This document shows positions 1-7,926 of a stretch of DNA of 11,081 nucleotides, one piece after another. Source of the DNA: an uncultured candidate division Zixibacteria bacterium (GTDB taxonomy: Bacteria; Zixibacteria; MSB-5A5; GN15; FEB-12). The stretch covers positions 1 through 11,081 of the forward strand of contig CAJVYT010000121.1 in assembly GCA_913009765.1 (NCBI GenBank), read 5' to 3'. Each line of letters opens with the position of its first letter. Within the stretch, counting starts at the first letter, position 1. Made by a program: the position numbers and the translations under genes. The notes under the pieces are model-generated. The model was not told where the DNA came from. It was given only the letters and a program-made list of their open reading frames with translations, and did no database searches.

Positions 1-45
1 ACCACCGAGATCTACACTTTTCCCTACACGACGCTCTTCCGATCT
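1..45 (+). other. Illumina P5/TruSeq adapter (artefact)
   Basis: The first 45 bases match the Illumina universal (P5) adapter. Positions 26-45 read ACACGACGCTCTTCCGATCT, the invariant 3' end of that oligonucleotide. This copy is one base shorter than the standard sequence just before its TTTCCC run, whereas the 3' copy in this window is standard. It is untrimmed library sequence, not genomic DNA, and real sequence begins at about 46. Confidence 0.98.
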
Positions 46-351
46 ATCGGTGCATTTCATGTAACCAAGGCAAAAGCTGAAAAAATAATTGATGATCTGA
101 TTAAACAGGGTGATTTGGATAAGTCAGACCGCAAAAAAGCTATTATGGAAATGCTTGAAAAAGCAGAGAAATCAACATCTGATCTAAAAGAAAAAATTGC
201 AAAAGGTGCTGACAAAACACAAAAAGAAATTGCCGGAGCAGTCAAAAAACTGAATCTTGCCAAAGAAACTGATTTGCAAAAGATTGAGAAAAAAGTTGAT
301 AAACTGGCAAAAACTATGAAAAGTATTGAAAAAAAACTTAACGCACTTTAA
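46..351 (+). CDS. Phasin-like coiled-coil protein, 5'-truncated
   Basis: The frame is open from the adapter junction at 46 to the TAA at 349-351, giving 101 visible residues beginning IGAFHVTKAKAEKIID. It is very rich in Lys and Glu with heptad-like hydrophobic spacing, so it should be mostly helical or coiled coil. The pattern of a short hydrophobic start, then TKxKAEKIIDDLIKQG, then a charged helix, then a C-terminal helix near LAKETDLQKIEKKVDKL resembles the small phasin/polyhydroxyalkanoate-granule-associated family (phasin superfamily, PhaF/PhaI-like), common in deltaproteobacteria and FCB bacteria. Family members usually have about 10-20 more N-terminal residues, so only a little is missing here. 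A TTG at 115 could be called as a start, but the homologous segment lies upstream of it, so the gene is better treated as truncated by the adapter. Many members occur in organisms without PHA synthase, so a granule role is only a family-level inference. Confidence 0.72.
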   Translation: MGAFHVTKAKAEKIIDDLIKQGDLDKSDRKKAIMEMLEKAEKSTSDLKEKIAKGADKTQKEIAGAVKKLNLAKETDLQKIEKKVDKLAKTMKSIEKKLNAL

Positions 352-420
352 TAGTTTTAAAACTCTTATATACAAAAACTTCATTTTGTAGGTTAATATT
401 TTTTAGGTAAGGCATTTTGT

Positions 421-455
421 AAGTCAGGTTTCTTAAGAGATCTGACTTCTTTTGT
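421..455 (+). terminator. Rho-independent terminator after phasin-like gene
   Basis: AAGTCAG (421-427) pairs with CTGACTT (442-448). The interior can pair further, with G-T wobbles, around a TTAA loop, giving about 12 base pairs. A T-rich run (CTTTTGTT) follows. It lies 70 bases after the stop codon of the upstream gene and is the only hairpin there with a U-tract, so it probably ends that transcript. Confidence 0.55.
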
Positions 456-563
456 TATCATATTAATGCTTGTATGGTAGTTGGACATTATAGTCCGATA
501 AGCGTAGCAGATCAGAACCACACCAAGGCGAACTTAAAATTTTTAGTGGTGATAACATCTGTT

Positions 564-597
564 GGCGGAAATGCTAAAGATTTCCGCCCTACAAAAA
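564..597. repeat. GGCGGAAAT hairpin repeat, full copy
   Basis: GGCGGAAAT (564-572) and ATTTCCGCC (580-588) form a perfect 9-bp stem with a 7-base loop, followed by CTACAAAAA. The 18 bases of the right half (580-597) recur exactly at 2479-2496 without the left arm. The CCCTACAAAA part recurs in reverse complement at 10701-10710. It is therefore a dispersed intergenic repeat rather than a local terminator. Confidence 0.75.
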
Positions 598-649
598 CTT
601 TCCCCAACCCATTCCCAAGTTCTCTCAATGTCATTCCAGCGAAAGAGTT

Positions 650-915
650 TGTTGGTAAAGTCCAATTTCCAGTCATTGCGAACGGAGTCCGCAAAAGTTC
701 GCCTAGGCGAATGGCAATCTCATGTTTTTGTTAAACAATAAGCTTAGAAATTGCCACGTCTCGTTCGTTATCACTCACTCCGAGGCTGTGTCATAATACA
801 AATTTTCTCCATGTTATGTCTGTTCCTGAAGCCACGAAGTGGGTTTGTGAACAGATATTGCCCATTGCGACACAGCCCCTCCGTTCGCAAAGACTGAATT
901 GAAGGCTTATCAACA
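650..915. repeat. Composite intergenic element, copy A
   Basis: The left end TGTTGGTAAAGTCCAA (650-665) matches 15 of 16 bases of the left end of copy B at 2082. The right end TTATCAACA (907-915) is identical to the right end of copy B at 2181-2189. The two ends form an imperfect terminal inverted repeat (TGTTGRTAA / TTATCAACA). The core differs from copy B. It carries GTCATTGCGAACGGAG (672-687) inverted against CTCCGTTCGCAAAGAC (879-894, 15 of 16), a 12-bp palindrome TCGCCTAGGCGA (699-710), GGCTGTGTC/GACACAGCC (784-792/869-877) and TCTGTTC/GAACAGA (819-825/849-855). No transposase is encoded, so a MITE-like or REP-like nature is an inference. Confidence 0.55.
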
Positions 916-1118
916 GTAGCTAAAGCTGTAAACCAGCCTTTTATATTTGACAATTTATTCGATATATTCGTTCATTAAGTATGAGATATGTTTAACGATG
1001 ATGTCAGCCATAGTTGATTGGTTGACATATCAGAAGGATATTTAGAAACCAACAAAGAGTTTTAATGGTTAATGAAGCGGCAGACACCCATGAAAAATAT
1101 TTTGAAAGATAAATAAAT

Positions 1119-1988
1119 ATGAAACAACTATTTATATTTTTAGTTTTTTTATCATGTAATGTTTTTTTTGAACAAGCACACACTTCTGATTGGAGTGTTA
1201 ATATTTCATTAGATAAAAAAGAATATATTGTCTATGAGTCAATATGGTTAGATGTTGAATTGAAAAACATTTCTGATAAGTCATTAGAAACTCAAGGAAT
1301 CCCAACTCCAAATCATTTAGGATTTATTGTTAAAGTTACAGATAGTTCGGGTAACACTCTTCCATATACAGGTATTCAAGTTTTGTATGCTGGAGAGTCT
1401 GTGAAATCAGTCAAGCCAGGTGACTTTGAATATTTGCCGATTAATTTATTGAGTTCATTTAGATTCGCAGAATATAAGAGAGACCTTTACGCACCTTACG
1501 GTTTCTTTAGTTATATACCACCAGGTGCATATACTGTTCAAGTTGAATTAGAAGGCGAAACTTCAAACATTCTAAATTTTGAAATCAAAGAACCTGAAGG
1601 ACAAGAATTAGAAGCTCTGATTTTATTAAATAAAGCCAGTAAAATAGCTCCGGTGCCTGAAAATTATCCTTTAATAATTCCTATCTATAAAGAATTGGTG
1701 GATAATTATCCTACAAGTGTATATGCTGAGACTAGCCATGATTTATATATCTCAGAAACTCATTATCAAGAAAGGGTTGAGGGAACATTCAACTATGATA
1801 GCCTTACAATTTTAATGTTAAGAACATATCCTAATTCTGGAAATAGTATAGCTAGGTTGAGCAGTTTGAAAAAATATAGTAAAAATATAAATATTCAAGA
1901 ACTTGTCAAATCAATAAATACAAATTATCCTAACTCTAGAGCAGCAAAGTATGGAAAGTTTCTTCTACTGAATAATAAAATTGAATAA
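1119..1988 (+). CDS. Secreted protein: beta-sandwich plus TPR-like repeats
   Basis: This 289-residue protein is of unrecognised family. The N-terminus (MKQLFIFLVFLSCNVFFEQAH) looks like a Sec signal; Cys13 sits in a poor lipobox (FLSC), so lipidation is uncertain. Residues about 25-157 look like a beta-sandwich. Features such as KEYIVYESIWLDVELKNIS and PPGAYTVQVELEGE recall Ig-like or BsuPI-type domains found in secreted proteins. Residues about 160-285 are helical, with repeated YPxS turns (YPTSVYAE, YPNSGNSI, YPNSRAAKYG) typical of degenerate TPR or Sel1-like solenoids. The start is preceded only by a weak GAAAG (1104-1108). The gene stands alone, is especially AT-rich, and lies between two copies of an intergenic element. 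It may be an accessory gene for an envelope or periplasmic binding protein, but no function can be assigned. Confidence 0.7.
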   Translation: MKQLFIFLVFLSCNVFFEQAHTSDWSVNISLDKKEYIVYESIWLDVELKNISDKSLETQGIPTPNHLGFIVKVTDSSGNTLPYTGIQVLYAGESVKSVKPGDFEYLPINLLSSFRFAEYKRDLYAPYGFFSYIPPGAYTVQVELEGETSNILNFEIKEPEGQELEALILLNKASKIAPVPENYPLIIPIYKELVDNYPTSVYAETSHDLYISETHYQERVEGTFNYDSLTILMLRTYPNSGNSIARLSSLKKYSKNINIQELVKSINTNYPNSRAAKYGKFLLLNNKIE

Positions 1989-2081
1989 TCAAATCTATTA
2001 ATTGAATTATATCTTAATTTTTCTTAAACTCTTATAGCATCCAAAGAGCTGTATTGCACGGGTGCTCATCCCCTTGGGGCG

Positions 2082-2189
2082 TGTTGATAAAGTCCAAATT
2101 GTCACAACTTGAGCAGTCAGGAATCCCTTCCTGACTGTTTAATCGTCGGGAAAGGGTTCCCGACGACGCATTGTGGAGGTTTATCAACA
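2082..2189. repeat. Composite intergenic element, copy B
   Basis: A perfect terminal inverted repeat TGTTGATAAA (2082-2091) / TTTATCAACA (2180-2189) encloses 88 bases. Inside are two perfect hairpins: CAGTCAGGAA/TTCCTGACTG with loop TCCC (2114-2137), and TCGTCGGGAA/TTCCCGACGA with loop AGGG (2143-2166). It has the same orientation as copy A and shares its outer ends but not its core. No coding capacity is visible. Confidence 0.6.
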
Positions 2190-2410
2190 AACCAGCTTGC
2201 GGTGGGATAAGAAAATAGCGAGTCTTCCGTGCATGTCTCGTCTGGGCGAGTCATAGTCTGCCAATCTTTTCATCTTACAAAATCTCTACACATTCTTACC
2301 ACTATCACATCACATACTATGAATAACTTATTCATGAAAGAGAAAATTCTATACACAATCCCCAATCAAGTTGAGAATGATATTACAAGGAAAAAGGTTC
2401 AAAAAACTGG

Positions 2411-2430
2411 ATTCCCATTTTCATGGGAAT
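2411..2430. repeat. GTCATTCCC-type hairpin repeat
   Basis: ATTCCCAT (2411-2418) and ATGGGAAT (2423-2430) form a perfect 8-bp stem with a TTTC loop, and GAC follows directly. In reverse complement it reads GTCATTCCCATGAAAATGGG, the form of a hairpin repeat family (GTCATTCCCGCGAAAGCGGG-like) seen between genes in many bacterial genomes. A GACATTTTTG stretch follows, so it could also act as a weak terminator on the plus strand. Confidence 0.55.
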
Positions 2431-2507
2431 GACATTTTTGTAATGTTTCTATAATTGTCATTTCCCCTCTTTTAAGTAATTTCCGCCCTACAAAAAGAAC
2501 CCTACAT

Positions 2508-2530
2508 GTCAGGAACACAGGGCTCCTGAC
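2508..2530. repeat. GTCAGGA hairpin, intergenic copy
   Basis: GTCAGGA (2508-2514) pairs with TCCTGAC (2524-2530) over a 9-base loop. It belongs to the same GTCAGGAA family as the hairpins at 2114-2137 and 10515-10537. The adjacent AAAACTGTTCC (2536-2546) is the reverse complement of GGAACAGTTTT, which also follows the GTCAGGAAC at 10812-10826. Confidence 0.55.
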
Positions 2531-2590
2531 CTGCAAAACTGTTCCTTACAGCTTAGGTAGAGACAATTTGGACTTTTTTTTAGCAGCGTC

Positions 2591-3571
2591 TTATGAGAGA
2601 GCTTCCTTGATTTCTTTAAGAAATTGTTTTGGGTCAACATTATGAATTCGACACGCCATGTCAATTGATTCATAGGACTGTCCCGGGCAATCAAAACAAC
2701 CATCACCAAAATATTTCTGAAATACAACCGTTGATTTAGGATAATTTGCGATAACTTCACCAATAAGAGTATTGGTATCCAAAGCAGAAACATCGGTAAT
2801 ACTGTTTGTCATAGTGCCAAAATCCGGATTTGTTGTAAACCCGTTTTTTTGTAATTCAGTTTCAATTTTTAAAATCATAGTATCAATATCAAGAGAATGA
2901 TTTGCCGCAGCCATACCGATTGTAATTCCCATCTGACGAACTTTGTCTATATGCCCCGGCATTTGAAGCGATATCAGACCACAATCAATTATTATTTGTA
3001 ATAACGATGGAAGTCTGTCAACCAAATCGGCAATTTTGGTGTCAGGAGTGACTGACATATTTGGCATTGTCGATTCATCTGTAACAACAAATGATGCTTT
3101 ACCGGAAGTAATCGGTTTGGCTGTCGGAAGCGGTTGAGACGGTTCTTTTTTGGCAGGTGCAACAGTATCAACTTTTTGGGGGAGCAGTGTCAGTGAGATA
3201 TTAATGATAAACATAAATATCGAAATCGCCTGCAGAATAGCAAAAATGATAAAAAGAACTTGATAGATATCTTCACCGGTATTTATTTCCATACCGCGAA
3301 ACGTAACCATACCGATTAACGATATATTACCGAGATAAAAATGTATTGTTACCCAGCTTGGAAATTTGAGGTCAACACCATTAAAACGGGGTAGTATAAA
3401 ATAACCGATTCCAAAAATAATCATCGACATAAAACCCAAAAGGTTAAAATGGGTGTGAGCAAAAACACCAAAATAACCTATATCTGCCATTCCATTTAGG
3501 ATACCGAATATAACACCTAATCCTAAGTAAAACAGTGAAGCGAAAACAAAACTTTTCATATAAAAATTCAT
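2591..3571 (-). CDS. Oxidase-like membrane domain fused to two DUF1858 domains
   Basis: A 326-residue membrane protein. Residues 5-130 hold four predicted membrane segments (about 6-27, 33-61, 72-92 and 103-130). The second contains AHTHFNLLGF (38-47), the His-x-His-x-x-LLG signature of short heme-copper-oxidase subunit I-like proteins (cbb3/NorB-type fold). His77 lies in the third segment. With four helices instead of about twelve and few histidines it cannot be a complete oxidase. A Pro/Lys-rich linker (about 136-170) leads to two DUF1858 domains. The first (about 172-241, IADLVDRLPSLLQIIIDCG) has a single Cys197. The second (about 266-325) carries CFDC at 292-295 and Cys307, matching the hybrid-cluster-associated redox-disulfide form (TIGR03980 type). 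The start at 3571 has a strong AAAGGAG seven bases upstream. An FNR-type box lies in the leader. A sensing or electron-transfer role in oxygen or nitric oxide stress is an inference. Confidence 0.8.
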   Translation of the reverse strand: MNFYMKSFVFASLFYLGLGVIFGILNGMADIGYFGVFAHTHFNLLGFMSMIIFGIGYFILPRFNGVDLKFPSWVTIHFYLGNISLIGMVTFRGMEINTGEDIYQVLFIIFAILQAISIFMFIINISLTLLPQKVDTVAPAKKEPSQPLPTAKPITSGKASFVVTDESTMPNMSVTPDTKIADLVDRLPSLLQIIIDCGLISLQMPGHIDKVRQMGITIGMAAANHSLDIDTMILKIETELQKNGFTTNPDFGTMTNSITDVSALDTNTLIGEVIANYPKSTVVFQKYFGDGCFDCPGQSYESIDMACRIHNVDPKQFLKEIKEALS

Positions 3572-3628
3572 ATAGAACTCCTTTTATTAATGTTACGTAT
3601 ATGAACGGAAAATAGGCTGATAAAGTCT

Positions 3629-3642
3629 TTGATTTATGTCAA
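3629..3642. promoter_or_regulatory. FNR/DNR-type operator (TTGAT-N4-GTCAA)
   Basis: The 14 bases read TTGATTTATGTCAA on the plus strand and TTGACATAAATCAA on the minus strand. This fits the FNR/ANR/DNR consensus TTGAT-N4-ATCAA with one mismatch. Its centre is about 64 bases upstream of the start codon at 3571. At the usual -41.5 position the transcript would start near 3594, with a weak AT-rich -10 near 3601-3606. The TTGACA inside the box has no -10 partner 17-18 bases away, which argues against a plain sigma-70 -35 element. Confidence 0.5.
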
Positions 3643-3655
3643 GCATTATAATAAT

Positions 3656-5704
<2,049 letters not shown>

Positions 5705-5727
5705 CTTTGATGATTAAATTTGTGATA

Positions 5728-6258
5728 CTAATCTAAGTATGATTTGGCTCTTCTTTGTCTGCGGCGGAATCGTTTTATATACTGTCCTCCGGCATCTTCT
5801 TCATACGATGTAACCCAGACAGCTGTAAGAGAGTGTGCGTGGTCTGTCTCAACCAGAACAGATTCTGATATAATAAAATATAAGGGGCTGTTGTTTTTTT
5901 GAAATTCTAATTTTACAATTTCAAAATTATTGTCGGTTTTAATTAGAACATCGGGAAGTTTCTCTCGGAAATTCAGCCAGCGAATGTCGGCAGTTTCAGC
6001 ATCTGTTGGAGAAGTTAGGAAATCATCGATAATCCAATGACGTTTGGCTTTGGAGATTTCAATAAAGATAAGCTGTCCTGTGCGGTCTAAATCAAACAGT
6101 ACACAATCATTTTCCAAATAGTTGAAGAAATGTTTTTTTTCGGTGAACAGACCGATTTGTACAAAGAGAGATTCTTCATCCAGTTGATAAAAACCCCGTC
6201 CGGATTTAACAGGTCCGGTCGGGGTACTAATTCTCAGTTGTATTTTTGAAGAGGGCAT
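5728..6258 (-). CDS. Hypothetical protein coupled to cpoB
   Basis: A 176-residue soluble protein that I do not recognise. It has no signal peptide and no membrane segment, so it is probably cytoplasmic. The N-terminal half alternates hydrophobic and polar residues (SLFVQIGLFTEKKHFFNYL, CVLFDLDRTGQLIFIEISK), suggesting beta-rich structure. The segment LYFIISESVLVETDHAHSLTAVWV (about 126-149) looks like paired strands. The C-terminus is strongly basic (IKRFRRRQRRAKSYLD), which could bind nucleic acid or an acidic surface. Its ATG shares one base with the cpoB stop codon (ATAATG at 6256-6261), so it is probably translationally coupled to cpoB and cotranscribed with pal. A function in envelope maintenance is suggested only by this position. 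Confidence 0.75.
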   Translation of the reverse strand: MPSSKIQLRISTPTGPVKSGRGFYQLDEESLFVQIGLFTEKKHFFNYLENDCVLFDLDRTGQLIFIEISKAKRHWIIDDFLTSPTDAETADIRWLNFREKLPDVLIKTDNNFEIVKLEFQKNNSPLYFIISESVLVETDHAHSLTAVWVTSYEEDAGGQYIKRFRRRQRRAKSYLD

Positions 6259-7061
6259 TATAAATCTTTTATCAAATCTTTCGCCTGAGAGCCTTCAAGA
6301 GATTCAGGGTATTCATCAATCAGCTGTTGAAATATTTTTTTAGCTTCTTTGTTTTTTCCTAGTTCCTGTTTGCATCGAGCGAGTTTGTACATAGCTCTGC
6401 TTGCATTAACAGTACTTTTGAAATTTTTGAGTAAGTAGTCAAACTTTTCAGAAGCATCGACATATTTTTCCAATGCATAATAACATTCACCAATCCAGTA
6501 GTGAGCATTTTCAACCGATGGATTGTCCGGGCATTTTTCAATGAAATTATTAAAACTTGTAATTGCACCTTCGTAATCCTCATTACTTCGGAAAAGTACA
6601 AACGAGTCATCATAGAGTTTACCACAGTCCACGGTCGGTTTTGTTACGATCTCTTGCGGTGGTGATGTAACTCCTTTATCGGTTGAAGGGAGTTGTTCTA
6701 CTGTACCGCCGCCGACAGAACCGACTACGATTCTTTTTGTATTAAGCTCTGTGCTTATCTGCTGAAGCATACGAAGCAGTTCATTGTAATTCTCAAGCAG
6801 GGCATCTATCTGTTCTTGAATTTGATCATTAGAGCTTGAAATTTCGTTGCGTAGTTTTTTGGATGCATCGGCATTTTCAGTTATCAACTGCTCCATCTTA
6901 TCTATTTTACTGCCGGAATCTGTGATTTGAGCTTTTATCTCACGATGTTCAGCTTTTAACTCATCAATATGACGAGAAGTTACACAGCCGGAGAAAGAAA
7001 CAGCGATAAAGATAACCGCCATCATAGAGATGGCGGTTACGAAATAATTTTGTTTAATCAT
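6258..7061 (-). CDS. cpoB: Tol-Pal system protein CpoB/YbgF, lipoprotein form
   Basis: This 267-residue protein has the CpoB (YbgF) layout. An N-terminal signal (MIKQNYFVTAISMMAVIFIAVSFSGC) ends in a lipobox-like FSGC with Cys26. A coiled-coil stretch (about 30-110, the trimerisation region) is followed by a Gly/Pro-containing linker (about 111-143) and then three TPR-like repeats (about 146-265: YEGAITSFNNFIEKCPDNP, YVDASEKFDYLLKNF, NKEAKKIFQQLIDEYPES). In Escherichia coli CpoB is a periplasmic protein that links Tol-Pal with peptidoglycan synthesis during cell constriction. The lipobox here suggests membrane anchoring, a common variant outside gammaproteobacteria. An AAGGA nine bases upstream supports the start. 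It follows pal by 19 bases and overlaps the next gene by one base, so all three probably form one operon. Confidence 0.88.
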   Translation of the reverse strand: MIKQNYFVTAISMMAVIFIAVSFSGCVTSRHIDELKAEHREIKAQITDSGSKIDKMEQLITENADASKKLRNEISSSNDQIQEQIDALLENYNELLRMLQQISTELNTKRIVVGSVGGGTVEQLPSTDKGVTSPPQEIVTKPTVDCGKLYDDSFVLFRSNEDYEGAITSFNNFIEKCPDNPSVENAHYWIGECYYALEKYVDASEKFDYLLKNFKSTVNASRAMYKLARCKQELGKNKEAKKIFQQLIDEYPESLEGSQAKDLIKDL

Positions 7062-7080
7062 AAGAGTTTTTCCTTATGAT

Positions 7081-7602
7081 TTATTGTGACACGATACGGA
7101 ATTCAGCACGACGGTTTTTCGCCCAGGCTGCTTCATTATGTCCCGTATCTACAGGGCGTTCCTTACCATATGAAATAATAGACAGGCGGTTTGGATTGAT
7201 TCCAAGACCAACCAGATAATCCATCACAGCTTTGGCACGTTTTTCACCAAGTGACAAGTTGTACTCTACAGTACCGCGTTCATCACAATGTCCTTCAATT
7301 TTCATAATAGCATCAGGGAACTCCTTTAAAAGAGCATAGTTGGCATCCAATGCAGTTTTAGCATCAGAACGAAGGGCATAATTGTCTAAATCAAAATAGA
7401 CTGTTTGGAATTGTTCAACTTTCACCTTTGGTGGCGGCGGAGGTGGTGGTGGCGGAGGCGGCGGCGGCGGAGGTGGGGTTGTGTCGACAACGACTGGTGC
7501 TACTTCGTCGTCTATTACTGGCTTATTGCCACCACAAGATGTTAGTAACATTATAGCAAGTAATGTTACAGCTGTTGCGGTTAAAAATCCAAATCTTTTC
7601 AT
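7081..7602 (-). CDS. pal: Peptidoglycan-associated lipoprotein Pal
   Basis: Pal anchors the outer membrane to peptidoglycan and works with the Tol complex during division. The 173-residue precursor has a signal peptide with lipobox LTSC, giving mature Cys23. A linker follows that includes 16 consecutive prolines (43-58). The OmpA-like domain (about 62-173) carries VYFDLDNYALRSDAK, the KIEGHCDERGT motif (101-111), NLSLGEKRA and AKNRRAEFRI, which are the Pal hallmarks for diaminopimelate binding. A GGGGA ten bases before the ATG is a plausible ribosome binding site. It is the first gene of a minus-strand operon with cpoB. No tolB or tolQRA lies upstream: the next gene is divergent. The proline run is GC-rich in an AT-rich setting and would need EF-P for smooth translation. 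Confidence 0.96.
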   Translation of the reverse strand: MKRFGFLTATAVTLLAIMLLTSCGGNKPVIDDEVAPVVVDTTPPPPPPPPPPPPPPPPKVKVEQFQTVYFDLDNYALRSDAKTALDANYALLKEFPDAIMKIEGHCDERGTVEYNLSLGEKRAKAVMDYLVGLGINPNRLSIISYGKERPVDTGHNEAAWAKNRRAEFRIVSQ

Positions 7603-7662
7603 CTTTTATCTTCCCCTATACAAAGGAGTTAAAGTTATTATTATATTTCTAATCTTTGACCT

Positions 7663-7691
7663 AATCTACACAGCTAGTGTCAGGCGGTCAA
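7663..7691 (-). promoter_or_regulatory. Sigma-70-type promoter of the pal operon
   Basis: On the minus strand TTGACC (7691-7686, five of six -35 matches) is followed after exactly 17 bases by TAGATT (7668-7663, four of six -10 matches). Transcription would start near 7656 and leave a leader of about 54 bases before pal. A second TATAAT-like sequence closer to the gene lacks a -35 at the right distance. Confidence 0.55.
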
Positions 7692-7846
7692 TAAAAAAAT
7701 AAATGTTTTTGTGCTGTTTTCTATTGTTTATACAAGGCTTAATCTTCTCAGATGAATAAAAAACTAATCATAATGTAAATATGGCAGATGAGAGCAAGCC
7801 TGTTCCGTTTAACAATATCTTAATGTTATATTTTTTAAACCTCTAC

Positions 7847-7875
7847 TTGACAAGTAACCCTCTATCATGTTATAC
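7847..7875 (+). promoter_or_regulatory. Sigma-70-type promoter of the plsY-gpsA operon
   Basis: A perfect -35 TTGACA (7847-7852) is followed by exactly 17 bases and TTATAC (7870-7875, a good -10). The transcript would start near 7882, about 45 bases before the ATG at 7927. It is the best promoter in the window and is divergent from the pal promoter. Confidence 0.7.
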
Positions 7876-7926
7876 ATCAATAACAAAGATATAATTTGAT
7901 GTAACATTTAATATCATGAGGTTCTT

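Larger units (their letters stand above)
456..1118. other. Repeat-rich intergenic region without a credible gene
   Basis: No open frame here looks like a real protein: the short frames run through perfect hairpins. The region holds the GGCGGAAAT hairpin (564-588), part of a widespread TCATTCCAGCGAAAG-type repeat near 631-645, and an element with matching ends at 650-915 that contains several inverted repeats. The part from about 945 to 1118 is AT-rich and repeat-free. A TTGACA at 947-952 has no good -10 partner at 17 bases (TTCATT at 18 is weak), so no promoter for the gene at 1119 is assigned. Confidence 0.6.
2089..2576. repeat. 15-bp perfect inverted repeat bounding a 488-bp block
   Basis: AAAGTCCAAATTGTC at 2089-2103 is the exact reverse complement of GACAATTTGGACTTT at 2562-2576. 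The left arm overlaps the left end of copy B. The right arm stands alone, 15 bases beyond the stop codon of the minus-strand gene ending at 2591. It could mark an outer element into which copy B is nested, or two opposed solo ends. No open frame inside looks like a transposase. Confidence 0.6.
1989..2590. other. Repeat-rich intergenic region without a credible gene
   Basis: About 600 bases lie between the convergent 3' ends of the genes at 1988 and 2591. I see no plausible protein: the frame at 2229-2432 runs through a hairpin repeat and has no recognisable content. The region holds composite element copy B, two perfect 10-bp hairpins, a 17-bp palindrome (2319-2335), a GATTCCC/GGGAAT hairpin (2411-2430), a partial GGCGGAAAT-family copy (2479-2496) and a GTCAGGA hairpin (2508-2530). 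A 15-bp inverted repeat (2089-2103 and 2562-2576) encloses most of it. Confidence 0.65.
7603..7926. other. Divergent regulatory region between pal and the plsY operon
   Basis: This 324-base gap separates two divergent operons and contains no gene I can support. It holds the pal promoter near its left end and the plsY-operon promoter near its right end. The middle (about 7700-7840) is very AT-rich with long A and T runs and a loose TTGT-N4-ACAA dyad within 7720-7740, which could be a regulator site but is too weak to call. Confidence 0.5.

Noticed and set aside
474..734. Open frame of 86 codons as a gene
   Set aside because: It runs through the GGCGGAAAT hairpin and part of composite element A; the peptide reflects repeat sequence.
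2229..2432. Open frame of 67 codons as a small gene
   Set aside because: No recognisable protein content, no ribosome binding site, and its 3' part lies in the ATTCCCAT hairpin repeat.
456..2590. CRISPR array
   Set aside because: The repeats are hairpins of different families at irregular spacing, with no regular repeat-spacer pattern and no cas gene.
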